Assembly: GCA_001910725.1 (NCBI GenBank)
Contig: MJGA01000026.1
Location: 355,443-419,442 of the forward strand
DNA length: 64,000 nt
Direction of reading: 5' to 3'
Source of the DNA: Phanerodontia chrysosporium
Lineage: Eukaryota > Basidiomycota > Agaricomycetes > Polyporales > Phanerochaetaceae
Shown: positions 53,359-63,388 of the stretch, piece after piece
Layout: each line of letters begins with the position of its first letter
Position numbering within the stretch: position 1 is the stretch's first letter
Notes under the pieces: model-generated
What the model saw: only the letters and a program-made list of their open reading frames with translations
Told to the model about the DNA's origin: nothing
Databases searched by the model: none
Made by a program: the position numbers and the translations under genes

Positions 53359-53515
53359 TGTCACAGTTTTCTAATTCCCTACGGTTTTATTCTCGTAAGC
53401 GCCCAGTAGGCGCTAGGGGTTAGGGTTATGGACTAGGGTTAGGACAGGTACACGTCAGAACGCGGTCACGTGTTGGTCACGTGCTGGGAATGGACTCAGA
53501 GTCATGTGAGGATCT
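53359..53515 (+). repeat. gypsy2 3' LTR, left part
   Basis: It begins TGTCACAGTTTTC after the polypurine tract CGAGGGGGTAC and matches 34203-34359. It is interrupted by gypsy1 at GATCT and resumes at 61244-61249. Confidence 0.93.
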
Positions 53516-54209
53516 TGTCGCGGAGCAGGGGCTCAACGCTTCACGAGGGAGAACAAGTGGGGAGGTCGACGAGATGGCGCGGCAGATCGAATCACGCAGC
53601 GACGAACGGTTTGTTCAACTGTCCGTATTGACCAAGTTCTATTAGTGTTGTATGCTACAATACAAGTGACGGGCTTACCTGTCCGTATTGACCAAGAGGT
53701 CGAGATGACGGACAGGAGCGAGGGGAGCTACCCTTATATACTACAGTACTCTAGGGCAGGCTATACGATTACCTAAGCTGATGGGCAGTGCTTGGCATAG
53801 CCAGCGAGGCTGCGACGCGGGCTGCGCGGCAAGGCTGTGCGGGGGCTATGTCACGAGGCTGTGTCAGCTGGCAGTGTCTCGAGGTTGCGTCGGGCCGAGG
53901 CTGTGTCATCGGGCTGATCAGCTCGGCGTGTCTCGGCGAGGGGAGTCATCAGGGATGACAATGCCTCCTTGGCGATCCGGGGAACCGTTTGCAGGGCAGA
54001 CCGGTGATCCGGGCGGTGTCTGAGCGCGCAGCGGGATGCGCTGGCGTCTAGGGGTGATGCGCCATCAGGGCGCTGGCGCTGAGTGGCCAGGCGCTGAGTG
54101 TGGGCGGCTAGGACTCCAGACGGCGCGAGGGCTGCTCGCCCGTTGGATTAATCGAGGAAAATAGCCAAAAATCGGCGAAAAATAGGGCAGCGCCATCACA
54201 TCCGTGACA
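53516..54209 (-). repeat. gypsy1 3' LTR (family A)
   Basis: In sense it begins TGTCACGGATGTGATGG after the polypurine tract AGGAGGGGGGTAA and ends CTCCGCGACA. TATA box and paired 18-mers as in the other A copies. Confidence 0.95.
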
Positions 54210-54247
54210 TTACCCCCCTCCTAAAACCGAGCGTCCTCGCGAGGCCG

Positions 54248-57200
54248 TCAGATGTGGCGCCCCTCTTCCCAATCGAGATCGGCCTTAGCGCGATCGGAGG
54301 CAGGAAGGAGAGAGACGTCGACTTCGGTGACGAACGGGCGAAAAGAGGCAGCAAGGGCTTCGAAGGCGGTGGCAGCGAGTTTGCGGGGCGCTTCCGGATT
54401 TTCGCGATGGAATTTGTTAACTAGGGCCTTGGCGTGTTTGAGGTTGTCTGCCTTTTCCCACGTGTCACCGGCTTGGCCGTAGCCTTTCCAGCGGACCTTA
54501 TACTGCAGTTGGCGGCGGTATATGCGGCTGTCGAGGATCTTCTCGACGACGTATTCTTCTTTGCCGGCAACCTTGACAGGTTTGGGAGGCAGGGGCTTCT
54601 CGACGCCCTGATCGTGCCACAGGCTGAGGCGGTTGACATGGAAAACCGGGTGGATTTTCAGCCAGCTCGGAAGCTCGAGCCGATAGTCCAGATCGCCGAT
54701 CTTTTCCAGAACCTTAAACGGACCCAGCTGGCGGGGGCCGAGCTTGGGCGAGGGCTGATCGATGCTGAGGTCCTTCGTGCTGAGCCAAACCTGATCGCCG
54801 ACTTCGAAGGAATGGGCGCGTTTCTTTGCGGCCTCGTATTCCTCCTTCATTCGGGCTTTGGTTAAGCGCAGGGCAGCTTCGGCCTCTTTGCGAACGTGAG
54901 CCATGCAATCTAGGCGCTCATCGAGGGCGGGAACCTTGGTGTGTTTGCCGGCCGGGATCGTGAAGTCTGGTGTATAGCCGTAAACAATCTCGAAGGGCGT
55001 GCGCTCGGTAGCACTAGACACATGCGAGTTCAGGGTGAACTCGGCCATCGGGAGCCAATCGACCCAGTCATCTTGGCGTTGGGAGACGAAGAGACGCAGG
55101 AATTTCTCGACTTCCTGGTTCTTACGTTCGACTTTGCCGTTGCCTTCCGGGTGATATGCTGTGGTGAGGCCGGTAGCGATGCCGAGGCGCTTGTACAGCG
55201 CTCGCATGTACTGGGCCGCAAACTGTGGCCCGCGGTCAGAGAAGATCTTGCGTGGGAGGCCGTGGAGGCGGAAGATGTCCGTGTAGTGGACGTCGCCCAT
55301 GCCGGCAGCGGTGATCGTCGAGTCGACTGGCACAAGGTGGCACTGATCCGAATAGTGGTCCACGTAGACCGCGATCGAGTCCTTCTTGGTCTTGGCGTCG
55401 CGTGGGAGCTGCGTGATGAGATCCACGCCGACGTGTTCCCAGGGCCCTGAAGGGACGTCGTGGGGCTGTAGGGTGGCTTTCGGATGCGGGGCGGACTTGT
55501 ACCGTTGGCATTGATCGCAGCCGAGCACGTAGCGGCTAACGTCGGCGGAGATGTGCGGCCACCAATAGTACTGAGAGACCAACTCAAGGGTGGTGTGCTT
55601 CCCAGGGTGTCCGGCAGTCGGCGCGTCGTGGCAAGACTTAATGACGTCGTTGCGCAGCGTGGCACTGTTCGGCACGTAGACTTTCCCATGGTAGTACAGA
55701 AGGCCGTTGTTTTCTTCCCATTCGAGAACGTCGTTGCGCAGTTTGCGGGGCCCCTTGGTCCGAAGAACCTGCAGAGCGTCTGCGACTTCCTTTTCCTTTT
55801 CGGAGCAGTCGCGAATGCGCTTCTCAAGGGGGGAGGGGTTTGCGAAAGCTACCGTGGCGGCTATCTTAAACAGCTCTGGCTTCAATACTATCTGCGAGCG
55901 GTTGTCCTCTTCGTCAGAGACATGCAGCGAGGAAGGCCGGGAGAGCGGGTCGGCGAGGAGATGTGTCTTGCCGGGGCGATGGACGATGCGGAAGTCGTAC
56001 TCGGCGAGGTAGGAGGCCCAGCGGGCTTGTCGCCGCGTGAGATTCTGCGCAGTCTTCCAGTACTGGAGATTCTGATGATCGGTCCAGATCTCGAAAGGCT
56101 CCGGGAGACCCTCGAGAAACTGGCGCCAATCCTTGAGAGCTTCAATGATTGCAAGCATCTCGCGATCCCAGATCTCATAGTTCCGCTCGGCGGGGCTCAT
56201 GGTCTGCGAGCGATACGCGATTGGATGCCAGAGACTGTCTTCAGGGTTGCGTTGAGCTATGACTCCTCCAGTGGCGTAGCCAGAAGCATCGGTCTCGACG
56301 CGAGTTGGCCGATCAATGCTCCACATGGCGAGCACGGGCTGAGTCGTGAAAGCGCGCTTGAGCGTCTCGAAGGCTTCCGCCTGTGCGGGACCCCAATTAA
56401 ACGGAGTATCCTTCTTCGTCAGATCGTGCAGCGGACGGCAGATCTTTGAGAAGTTTTTGATGAAACGGCGATAGAAGTTGGCGAACCCGACAAAGCCTCG
56501 TACGTCTTTGAGGTTCTTTGGGGTCGGCCACTCGGCTACTGCCTTAACCTTGCCGGGGTCCATGCCGACTTGTCCTTCGCTGATGAGGAGCCCAAGATAC
56601 TCGATCTCTGAGCGCTCGAACTCGCATTTTTCGGGCCGAAGGTACAGATCGTACTTGGCGAGACGTGCCAGGACCTCGTGAACAATCTTCCGATGCGAAG
56701 CGAGATCGTTCGACCAGATGAGTATGTCGTCGAGGTAGACTGCGACCTTGCTTTCGGCAATGAGGTCGGCGAAGATGTGGTTCATGAGGGCCTGGAACGT
56801 GGCAGGGCTGTTGCACAGACCGAAGTACATGACCCTGGGCTCGAAGAGACCGCGGTTGGTGACGAAGGCGGCTTTCCACTCGTCACCTTCCTTAATCCGT
56901 ACGTTGTTGTAGCCCCAGCGGACGTCGAACTTGGTGAAGATCTTAGCGCCCTGGAGCTTCCCGATGATGTCAGAGGCAAGCGGGAGGGGGTACTGGTTCT
57001 TCACGGTAATGTCGTTGAGCTTGCGATAGTCCTGAATGAACCGGAGCTTGCCGTCCTTTTTCTTGATGAAGAAGACAGGGGAAGCGATCGGAGACTTGCT
57101 GGGGACGATATAGCCCTTGGCGAGTGCGTCGTCGATGAACCGCTGTAGTTCCTCATTCTCGATTGGGGACATCGGGTAGACCTTTAATTTGATCGATGCC

Positions 57201-58011
57201 GGGGCGTCCGGAACGAGATCTATCGCGTGATCCCAGGGCTGATGCTTCGGAAGGCGGTGCGATTCCTCTTCGGAGAACACTTTCTTGTGTCGGTGGTACT
57301 CCTTGGGAACCAGCTCTTCGAACGTCTTGGCGTACTTCTCGCGATTGGCTTCGACAGCGATTGCTTGCGAGTAAGTGTAGCCGGCGAGGATCCAGACTTC
57401 GTCCTTGGCGTCTTCAACAATGCCTGCTCGAAGCCATTCTCGGCGTTCGGAGCGATTAGCGTCAATCTGATGGATACCGAAAACCGGGGTGTCCTCAGCT
57501 CCGCCGCGGAGCTGAAACTGGACATCTCCCGTTTCCCAGTCGATGTTCGGATTCCATTTCTTGAGCCACGGAAGTCTGAGGATGACATCCTCCGGGCCGA
57601 TGTTCGTGACAAGAAACTCCTCCTTAAACGTGTATGAACCCACAGTGAGCTGGAGTCTAGCACGGCGCGTGATAGACCCTGCTTCATTCTTGGTTCCGTC
57701 GATGTTGTATAGCGTGATCTCTTTCTTGAGTGGTACCGTGAGGATCTTGTGTTGTTTACAGAAATCCTCGTGGATGAATAGTGAAGTCGCACCGGAGTCA
57801 ATCATTGCAGGCGTGCGAAAAGTTTTATTGAGTCCGGTGAGCTTTACAGGTACACGATAGTGATTCGAGAAAGGATCTAGCACTGATATTGTACATGAGC
57901 GGATGGTATCTGAAAGGTCCTGTGGTTCTAACGACAGTGCCGGAGTTGAATCCGGGCTTGATGAAACGGGGACCGACGATGCGGCGTCACTCTGGCCCCT
58001 TAAGCAAAACC
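54248..58011 (-). CDS. gypsy1 Pol: protease, RT, RNase H, integrase, chromodomain
   Basis: About 1250 residues in the -1 frame relative to gag, entered at the heptamer at 58006-58012; the first in-frame start-like codon is at 57883. Protease AMIDSGATSLFIHEDF, RT KLRFIQDYRKLND and YLDDILIWSND, RNase H RVETDASGYATGGVI, integrase finger (H-H then CDQCQRYK), D-D-E core (GVDLITQLPRD, FSDRGPQFAAQY, HPEGNGKVERKNQ), GPY/F region and chromodomain (EYVVEKILDSRIY, YKVRWKGYGQAGDTWEK). All catalytic boxes are intact. It is nearly identical over its C-terminus to the truncated copy at 2-598. Confidence 0.96.
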
Positions 58012-59250
58012 CCCGAGCTGCTTTTGTATCAGAGCCAGCTGATCACGGAGGGCGGCGAGCGCGGCGGCTTGGTCATCAGACGAGCTGCCAGAAGACGAGG
58101 AGGCCGGAGACGAGGAGTCCTGTGACGAGGTATCCGAAGACGAGGCGCAGACGGCGGCGGTAGCGGGGGCAGTTCTCGGCTTGCCCTCGAGGCGAGCGCG
58201 ACAGACGCGGGACCAATGACCCTTCTTGCCACAATGGTTGCAAACCGAGTCACGGTGAACGGGGTCCGTGGACTTGTGGGACTTCGAGCCGCAGACCTTG
58301 CAGCGATCCTTCATGACAGCGTCGAACTGGCGCTTGAGATCCGTGCCAGTGAGACCCTTAAACAGCTCGTCAATGTTTGCGGCGTCGATGTCCATCGCGT
58401 TCGGGTCGCGGAAGGCGCGCGCCGACGAGCTAGCCGGAGACGAGGACGTCTTGCCCTGCTGCGCCAGGAGGTCCTGCGAAAGCTTGTCCTTCGACCGGTC
58501 GACGGCGAAGCCAGCGTTCTTGAGCTCGTCGTACGTCTCGGGGCCTTTGCCGGTGCTGGGGTTGACCATGTACGAGATCCGCTCCAGGTAGTCCTTATTA
58601 AACTTCGTCCGTAGCCGGGCTGCCAGGTCTTCTGGGGTGAGCTTCGTGCAGCCGGCGAGGGCTTGGAACTCCGCAAAGAACTCCGCGAACCGACAGTTGC
58701 CCTGCGTACAAGCTTGCAGCTTGCTGAGAGCCTCGGCCTTCTTGTCCATGGGCTCGAACCGGTTCTTGAAGGCCTCCCAGAACGTAGCGCGAGAGCCGTC
58801 GAATATCTGAGTGCCGTCTGCCGCTTGCTCGATGTACTGCCGTGCCCATTCGGCCGCTTCGTCCTGCATGAAGGAGAGGGCGCCGACAATCCACTTCTGA
58901 CCATCTACCAAGATCTTGCCGGAGTCGGGATCCCGCTGGAGGTTGCCGTTGACGTCGCGCTTGCCGAATTTCTCCGGCTGTCCATTGGCGTAGATGCGAT
59001 AGGCGGCGCGGAAGAGACGGGCCGTGTCCGAACCTTTCCCTTTGAATGGGACGGGCTTCTCGACGAAGGGCAGCTCCTTGTTCGCGTTGACCGTGGCGTT
59101 GACCGTTGTGTGATTGTTACCGATGGCCTGGGCCAGAGTGTTGACCGTGTTGGTGAGCTGCGTCATCGCCTGGGCCATTTGCAGGAGTGCAGCAGAGACG
59201 GGGTCGGGAGGCGCCGGTCCGGGCGGCGCTCCACCGGGAGTGCTCGACAT
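58000..59250 (-). CDS. gypsy1 Gag with zinc knuckle
   Basis: 416 residues, starting MSSTPGGAPPGPAPPDP, ending in TAA (58002-58000). The capsid-like core has VPFKGKGSDTARLFRAAYRI, EWARQYIEQAADGTQIF, FWEAFKNRFEPMDKKAEAL and FAEFFAE. The nucleocapsid part has CKVCGSKSHKSTDPVH and the CCHC knuckle CNHCGKKGHWSRVC. A Ser-rich tail precedes the frameshift site. Confidence 0.93.
   Translation of the reverse strand: MSSTPGGAPPGPAPPDPVSAALLQMAQAMTQLTNTVNTLAQAIGNNHTTVNATVNANKELPFVEKPVPFKGKGSDTARLFRAAYRIYANGQPEKFGKRDVNGNLQRDPDSGKILVDGQKWIVGALSFMQDEAAEWARQYIEQAADGTQIFDGSRATFWEAFKNRFEPMDKKAEALSKLQACTQGNCRFAEFFAEFQALAGCTKLTPEDLAARLRTKFNKDYLERISYMVNPSTGKGPETYDELKNAGFAVDRSKDKLSQDLLAQQGKTSSSPASSSARAFRDPNAMDIDAANIDELFKGLTGTDLKRQFDAVMKDRCKVCGSKSHKSTDPVHRDSVCNHCGKKGHWSRVCRARLEGKPRTAPATAAVCASSSDTSSQDSSSPASSSSGSSSDDQAAALAALRDQLALIQKQLGGFA
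58006..58012 (-). promoter_or_regulatory. Candidate -1 frameshift site GGGTTTT
   Basis: On the minus strand the gag frame reads G GGT TTT, an X XXY YYZ heptamer, 3 nt before the gag TAA. The -1 frame is open straight into pol. Confidence 0.65.
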
Positions 59251-59674
59251 GTTGGGGGGACGGGGAGTATTGGCTCCTGAGTGAGCGCGAGAGAGATCGA
59301 GGGGCGAGGGAGCGGGTTCGTGGTCGGAGAGGACGGAGCCGAGCGATGTCTCGGAAGACGAGTGGTGGCTGCTGTCCGGGGGACTGCGGTCGGGAGTGTT
59401 CGGAGTAGTAGCGGAAGCGCGGGCAAATTCTAGCCGTTGCGCGAAACGAGGGAGCTCGAATTGGATTTCTCGAGTGTTCGGCGGGAGTTGTGGGGCCGCT
59501 GAAGCGCTTTCTCGATGTGGACAGGGTTTTTCGTCACAGGGAGCGAATTGCCAATTTTCCCCTCGATCGATGAGGTGAAAATCGCGAACTGTATGATTCT
59601 CGAGATTTCGCGCAAAGAAGTGCGGTTGGTTCGAGCAATCGGAATCCAGAGCGACACGAGATGTATTTTATAAA
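59251..59674 (-). other. gypsy1 spacer between pre-gag ORF and gag
   Basis: 424 bp with no ORF of recognisable content. Confidence 0.5.
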
Positions 59675-60385
59675 CTAATCAAAATAACCGGCCCGGTACA
59701 CGATATCTAGCTCTCCCACAATGCGGCGGAAGTTGCGCCTTAAACCGACAAACGGAATGTCACCGATTTGAGCGAGTCCGAGCTCGTACTGGTGCCACTC
59801 CTTAAACGTGGTGGTGGGGGCGAGGCGGCTGAGCTCGGCGCGGATCTGCCGAAGGCGTTCGAGCAGCTGGCAGACGCCGTGCGCGCGGTCGCTACTGACG
59901 AGGTGGAATAGGTCGACTTCCTCGACGGCCTTGAGACGCTTGATGGTCGCGTCGAGCTTGGGCGTGAAGATGCCGACAAGGTCGGTGGGGGAGTACTTGG
60001 GGATGTCGATGCCAACGGGCTTGCGGGCGATGGGCTTGTACGTCGGGGCAGCACTGAGGCGCTCTGCCAAACTGAGCTTCGAGGAGGAGGCGGCTACGGT
60101 GGCCTGGGCTTCTTGCGCCTCTCGTTGGCGCTGCTCACGGATGCGGTTGCCTACGCGTTGTTCGGCTTCGCGAGCTTCGCGAACGGCGGTCCAGTTGATG
60201 GAGGGGGCGGAAGGCGGAGGCATCGGGAGCGTGGAGACGTATTTGACGACCGCCTTGACTTTGCGGTCCGTCCACTTGACGGGGTTACCGGCCTCGTGAC
60301 GACGTTGGAGGCGGTCGAAGATGCGCTGGGGGATGTGGTCCTTGAGCTGGACGTCTTTCGGCACTGCAAATGCAAGCCTCAGCAA
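59675..60385 (-). CDS. gypsy1 pre-gag ORF, unknown function
   Basis: 236 residues, intact, in the leader between the 5' LTR and gag. N-terminal part: DHIPQRIFDRLQRRHEAGN, a predicted coiled coil rich in Arg/Glu/Gln (AVREAREAEQRVGNRIREQR), then KYSPTDLVGIFTPKLDATIK and a C-terminal helical segment ending IVGELDIVYRAGYFD. No known domain is seen. gypsy2 has an ORF at the same place with a similar-looking end. An intact frame in a young element suggests it is used. The true start could be a few codons away. Confidence 0.65.
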   Translation of the reverse strand: MLRLAFAVPKDVQLKDHIPQRIFDRLQRRHEAGNPVKWTDRKVKAVVKYVSTLPMPPPSAPSINWTAVREAREAEQRVGNRIREQRQREAQEAQATVAASSSKLSLAERLSAAPTYKPIARKPVGIDIPKYSPTDLVGIFTPKLDATIKRLKAVEEVDLFHLVSSDRAHGVCQLLERLRQIRAELSRLAPTTTFKEWHQYELGLAQIGDIPFVGLRRNFRRIVGELDIVYRAGYFD

Positions 60386-60505
60386 CGTGTACGGAGTGAG
60401 CGGGCTGCTCGACTACGACGTACTCGCTTTAATCGGTGGGGATAAACTTTTTTTAAACGGGGTTTGGGGGGAGCGGTAGGGAGAAATGCCTAGGGCACCC
60501 AAAAG

Positions 60506-60515
60506 ATCTCGACCT
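60506..60515 (-). promoter_or_regulatory. gypsy1 self-priming site (10 nt)
   Basis: In sense, AGGTCGAGAT begins two bases after the 5' LTR and is complementary to ATCTCGACCT in the LTR (complement of 60699-60708), 34 nt downstream of the TATA box. Confidence 0.75.
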
Positions 60516-60517
60516 AA

Positions 60518-61243
60518 TGTCGCGGAGCAGGGGCTCAACGCTTCACGAGGGAGCACAAGTGGGGAGGTCGACGAGATGGTGCGGCAGATCGAATCACGCA
60601 GCGACGAACGGTTTGTTCAACTGTCCGTATTGACCAAGTTCTATTAGTGTTGTATGCTACAATACAAGTGACGGGCTTACCTGTCCGTATTGACCAAGAG
60701 GTCGAGATGACGGACAGGAGCGAGGGGAGCTACCCTTATATACTACAGTACTCTAGGGCAGGCTATACGATTACCTAAGCTGATGGGCAGTGCTTGGCAT
60801 AGCCAGCGAGGCTGCGACGCGGGCTGCGCGGCGAGGCTGTGCGGGGGCTATGTCACGAGGCTGTGTCAGCTGGCAGTGTCTCGAGGTTGCGTCGGGCCGA
60901 GGCTGTGTCATCGGGCTGATCAGCTCGGCGTGTCTCGGCGAGGGGAGTCATCAGGGATGACAATGCCTCCTTGGCGATCCGGGGAACCGGTTGCAGGGCA
61001 GACCGGTGATCCGGGCGGTGTCTGAGCGCGCAGCGGGATGCGCTGGCGTCTAGGGGTGATGCGCCATCAGGGCGCTGGCGTCTAGGGGTGATGCGCCATC
61101 AGGGCGCTGGCGCTGAGTGGCCAGGCGCTGAGTGTGGGCGGCTAGGACTCCAGACGGCGCGAGGGCTGCTCGCCCGTTGGATTAATCGAGGAAAATAGCC
61201 AAAAATCGGCGAAAAATAGGGCAGCGCCGTCACATCCGTGACA
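60518..61243 (-). repeat. gypsy1 5' LTR with 32-bp tandem duplication
   Basis: 726 bp. The extra 32 bp is a second copy of the GCGCTGGCGTCTAGGGGTGA region near 61046-61109; otherwise it is about 99% identical to the 3' LTR. Confidence 0.95.
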
Positions 61244-61248
61244 GATCT

Positions 61249-61601
61249 TATCTTTATCTTATCTATGATGTAGATGCTCCGGTACAAGGGTATAGTAGGT
61301 AGCCGGACCCAGGGTCCGGGTAGTGTATTCTAGAATAGCGTAGAAGGTTCCGGACACATCTGGTACTCGATTTTAGACTTCGCCGAGCCCGAAGTGTCTT
61401 GGCAAGTATCACACCATCATCACGCCATCGCGCATGTGATGGGCAGTATCAAGGGTCTCGGATAGTACCAGGGGTCCTCCCCTTCATGTATATATACCGG
61501 GCTCTGCTGGGCATCTACCTCGTCTACCACCACTTCACTCCTCACAGTCAAGTCCAACCCCACCAAAGCTACTAAGGTAAGTAGTGGGGTTTACTTTGAC
61601 A
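61249..61601 (+). repeat. gypsy2 3' LTR, right part
   Basis: It continues from TATCTTTATCTTATC to TTACTTTGACA and shares the 16-nt deletion of the 5' LTR. The right flank is CTAGT. Confidence 0.92.
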
Positions 61602-62237
61602 CTAGTAAAGTGTATCCAATAACTTGTACCAGGGCCATCCGCCTCAGAACAACTAGGAATCCTTATGATATATATATATTCGGAATCCTCTCCTTTAGCT
61701 CTATTCAACTGTATACAAATTATTATGGTGTTGCCACATTTGAGATTGAGTCTATCTCACAGATGTAGTAAGTGCCCGATATTGAGCACGCTGGTGAACA
61801 GTGAGCTCAAGGCATAGCATATTTCCATGGATACCAATAGGTAGCCCAAGGTCTATAGTCATGCTATATACCAGGGCATGTTCTGAAACACAGTATAAAA
61901 GGCTATAAAAATCGAGAAAGATTTACTTCAAAGTTTGTAATGAACCGTAATCTCAGATTGATGGCCAAATGTAATGGGACTACAATAAAAGTTCCCACAC
62001 CTTCGGCCAAAGTTCGTAACGGTGTACAAAAGCTCCAAAGTGCCCAGTCGCCGAAAGAACGATTCTTCATTTACATTCAGAAATTGTAATTGTGAGCTGG
62101 TTGAGGTAGAGTAGCTCTGTCAATAAAATCAACAGGGTGATTGTAAGGCTTTCTTACAGGCAGCCATTCACTTGCACACTTTGAAAACATGTTTCCAAAA
62201 TTCTGATACTACTCAGCAACAAGCTGATCTCGGCTCA
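61602..62237. other. AT-rich gap without recognisable gene
   Basis: No ORF of note and no repeat shared with the rest of the window. Confidence 0.6.
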
Positions 62238-62786
62238 CTTACTGGCAAAGCTTACTTGGATTACAAAAGGTGCAGCCAAGCTTGAAGACGAGGTATAGAG
62301 GCTAGAGAGGGAGAATGCAATGAGATTGAAGCTAGGGGGACACCCCCAGCCCTCAAGATTTATATACATGTGCACTGGGTCCCCAGGAACTGGTGTTCAG
62401 GGTCCTAGCTACCTAATACCTACTACGCTATTGGCTAGTGCCCTACAGGCATTCCTACTTTTTTCTACACATTCCTAAATGATCCTACAATGTTCTAGAA
62501 ACCTTCCACAACGCTTCAGCACTGTTCAGACCGATCCAGAGACCTCCAGAACTTTCTAGTCCATTCTGGTGTGTCTTGACACTTTCAGACCCTCATCTGC
62601 TTCTAGACCTTTGACTATGTGACTCTGGGATACTGTACATGTGCGCATCACGTGACCGCCATATCACATGACCAGTCCTGAGCCTAGAGTTGTCACTCCA
62701 GCGCTTTTGCATGTTACAGTTTGGAGTAATCGCTTCTGTCACCAGTAGCCCCTAACCCTAGGGTTTGAGATGAAAAACTGTGACAC
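62238..62786 (-). mobile_element. Degraded LTR-like element C
   Basis: It is similar to the C copies at 2224 and 30761 from TGGCAAAGCTTACTTGG to AAAAACTGTGACA, but more diverged. The left end is approximate. Confidence 0.75.
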
Positions 62787-63388
62787 ATGCAAACAGAAGT
62801 CAAAAGCTTTGTCGTCAGCATATTCTTACTTAGTCTTGCAGCAGAACAAGTCTCGCTACCTTTCTCTATCTCTATTTTCCTACTCTGAGTAATTTACAGA
62901 TTAGATTCCATTCTTATCAATCTCCAGTGACTTCTTATAAATACCATAGATTAGAATCTATCTTTTTCAGAGTGAAGATTTTCTATTTATTTATTCCCTA
63001 TCCTAGATACATGGAAGTATGACTAAGTAGATTATAAAAGCTGTAGAAAATCGTCAGAAAATATCATCGTGCAATTCTCCTCCATCTCAGAGTCTGCACA
63101 TTACAACAGATAAGCGCTTGGTGCTTCAACCCTTTGGGCACACCAGAGTTTTTGACTTCCATTTGCGCAATGGTTTGGAGTGCACCCTGGTGGGGTGGCT
63201 GTCAACAATGATCTACAGCACCTTTCATATTGGGAAGTATACCGTGGCTCAGGCCAAAGCCAAGCCACTGGCTTATTATTTTCAATGGCTTGCAGTCTGA
63301 GCAAGCCTAAGCCAGCTCAAGTCAAGCTCAACCCCTAGCTTCTGAGCCAAGCTGGGCCAGTCAAATTACTAGGCTTATCAGACGCAGG
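62787..63388. other. Gap without recognisable gene
   Basis: AT-rich, with two overlapping 60-67-codon frames of no recognisable content. Confidence 0.55.

Larger units (their letters stand above)
53516..61243 (-). mobile_element. Complete Ty3/gypsy element 'gypsy1' (7.7 kb)
   Basis: LTRs 53516-54209 (3', 694 bp) and 60518-61243 (5', 726 bp) and a perfect duplication GATCT (53511-53515 and 61244-61248). The LTRs differ by about five substitutions plus a 32-bp tandem duplication in the 5' LTR. Internal order: self-priming site, pre-gag ORF, gag, pol with chromodomain. No stops are seen, so it may be active. It is the source family of the solo LTR A copies. Confidence 0.96.
34203..61601 (+). 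mobile_element. Ty3/gypsy element 'gypsy2' with dUTPase, broken by three later insertions
   Basis: 5' LTR 34203-34711; 3' LTR 53359-53515 continued at 61249-61601. Insertions inside it: solo LTR A (39091-39785), KDZ-type transposon (41582-52083) and full-length gypsy1 (53516-61243). With these removed the element is about 8.5 kb. Outer flanks (GTACT and CTAGT) do not match, so one end has rearranged. Confidence 0.9.

Noticed and set aside
34198..61606. 5-bp target duplication for the whole gypsy2 element
   Set aside because: Flanks are GTACT and CTAGT; they do not match, which is better explained by rearrangement at the left LTR.
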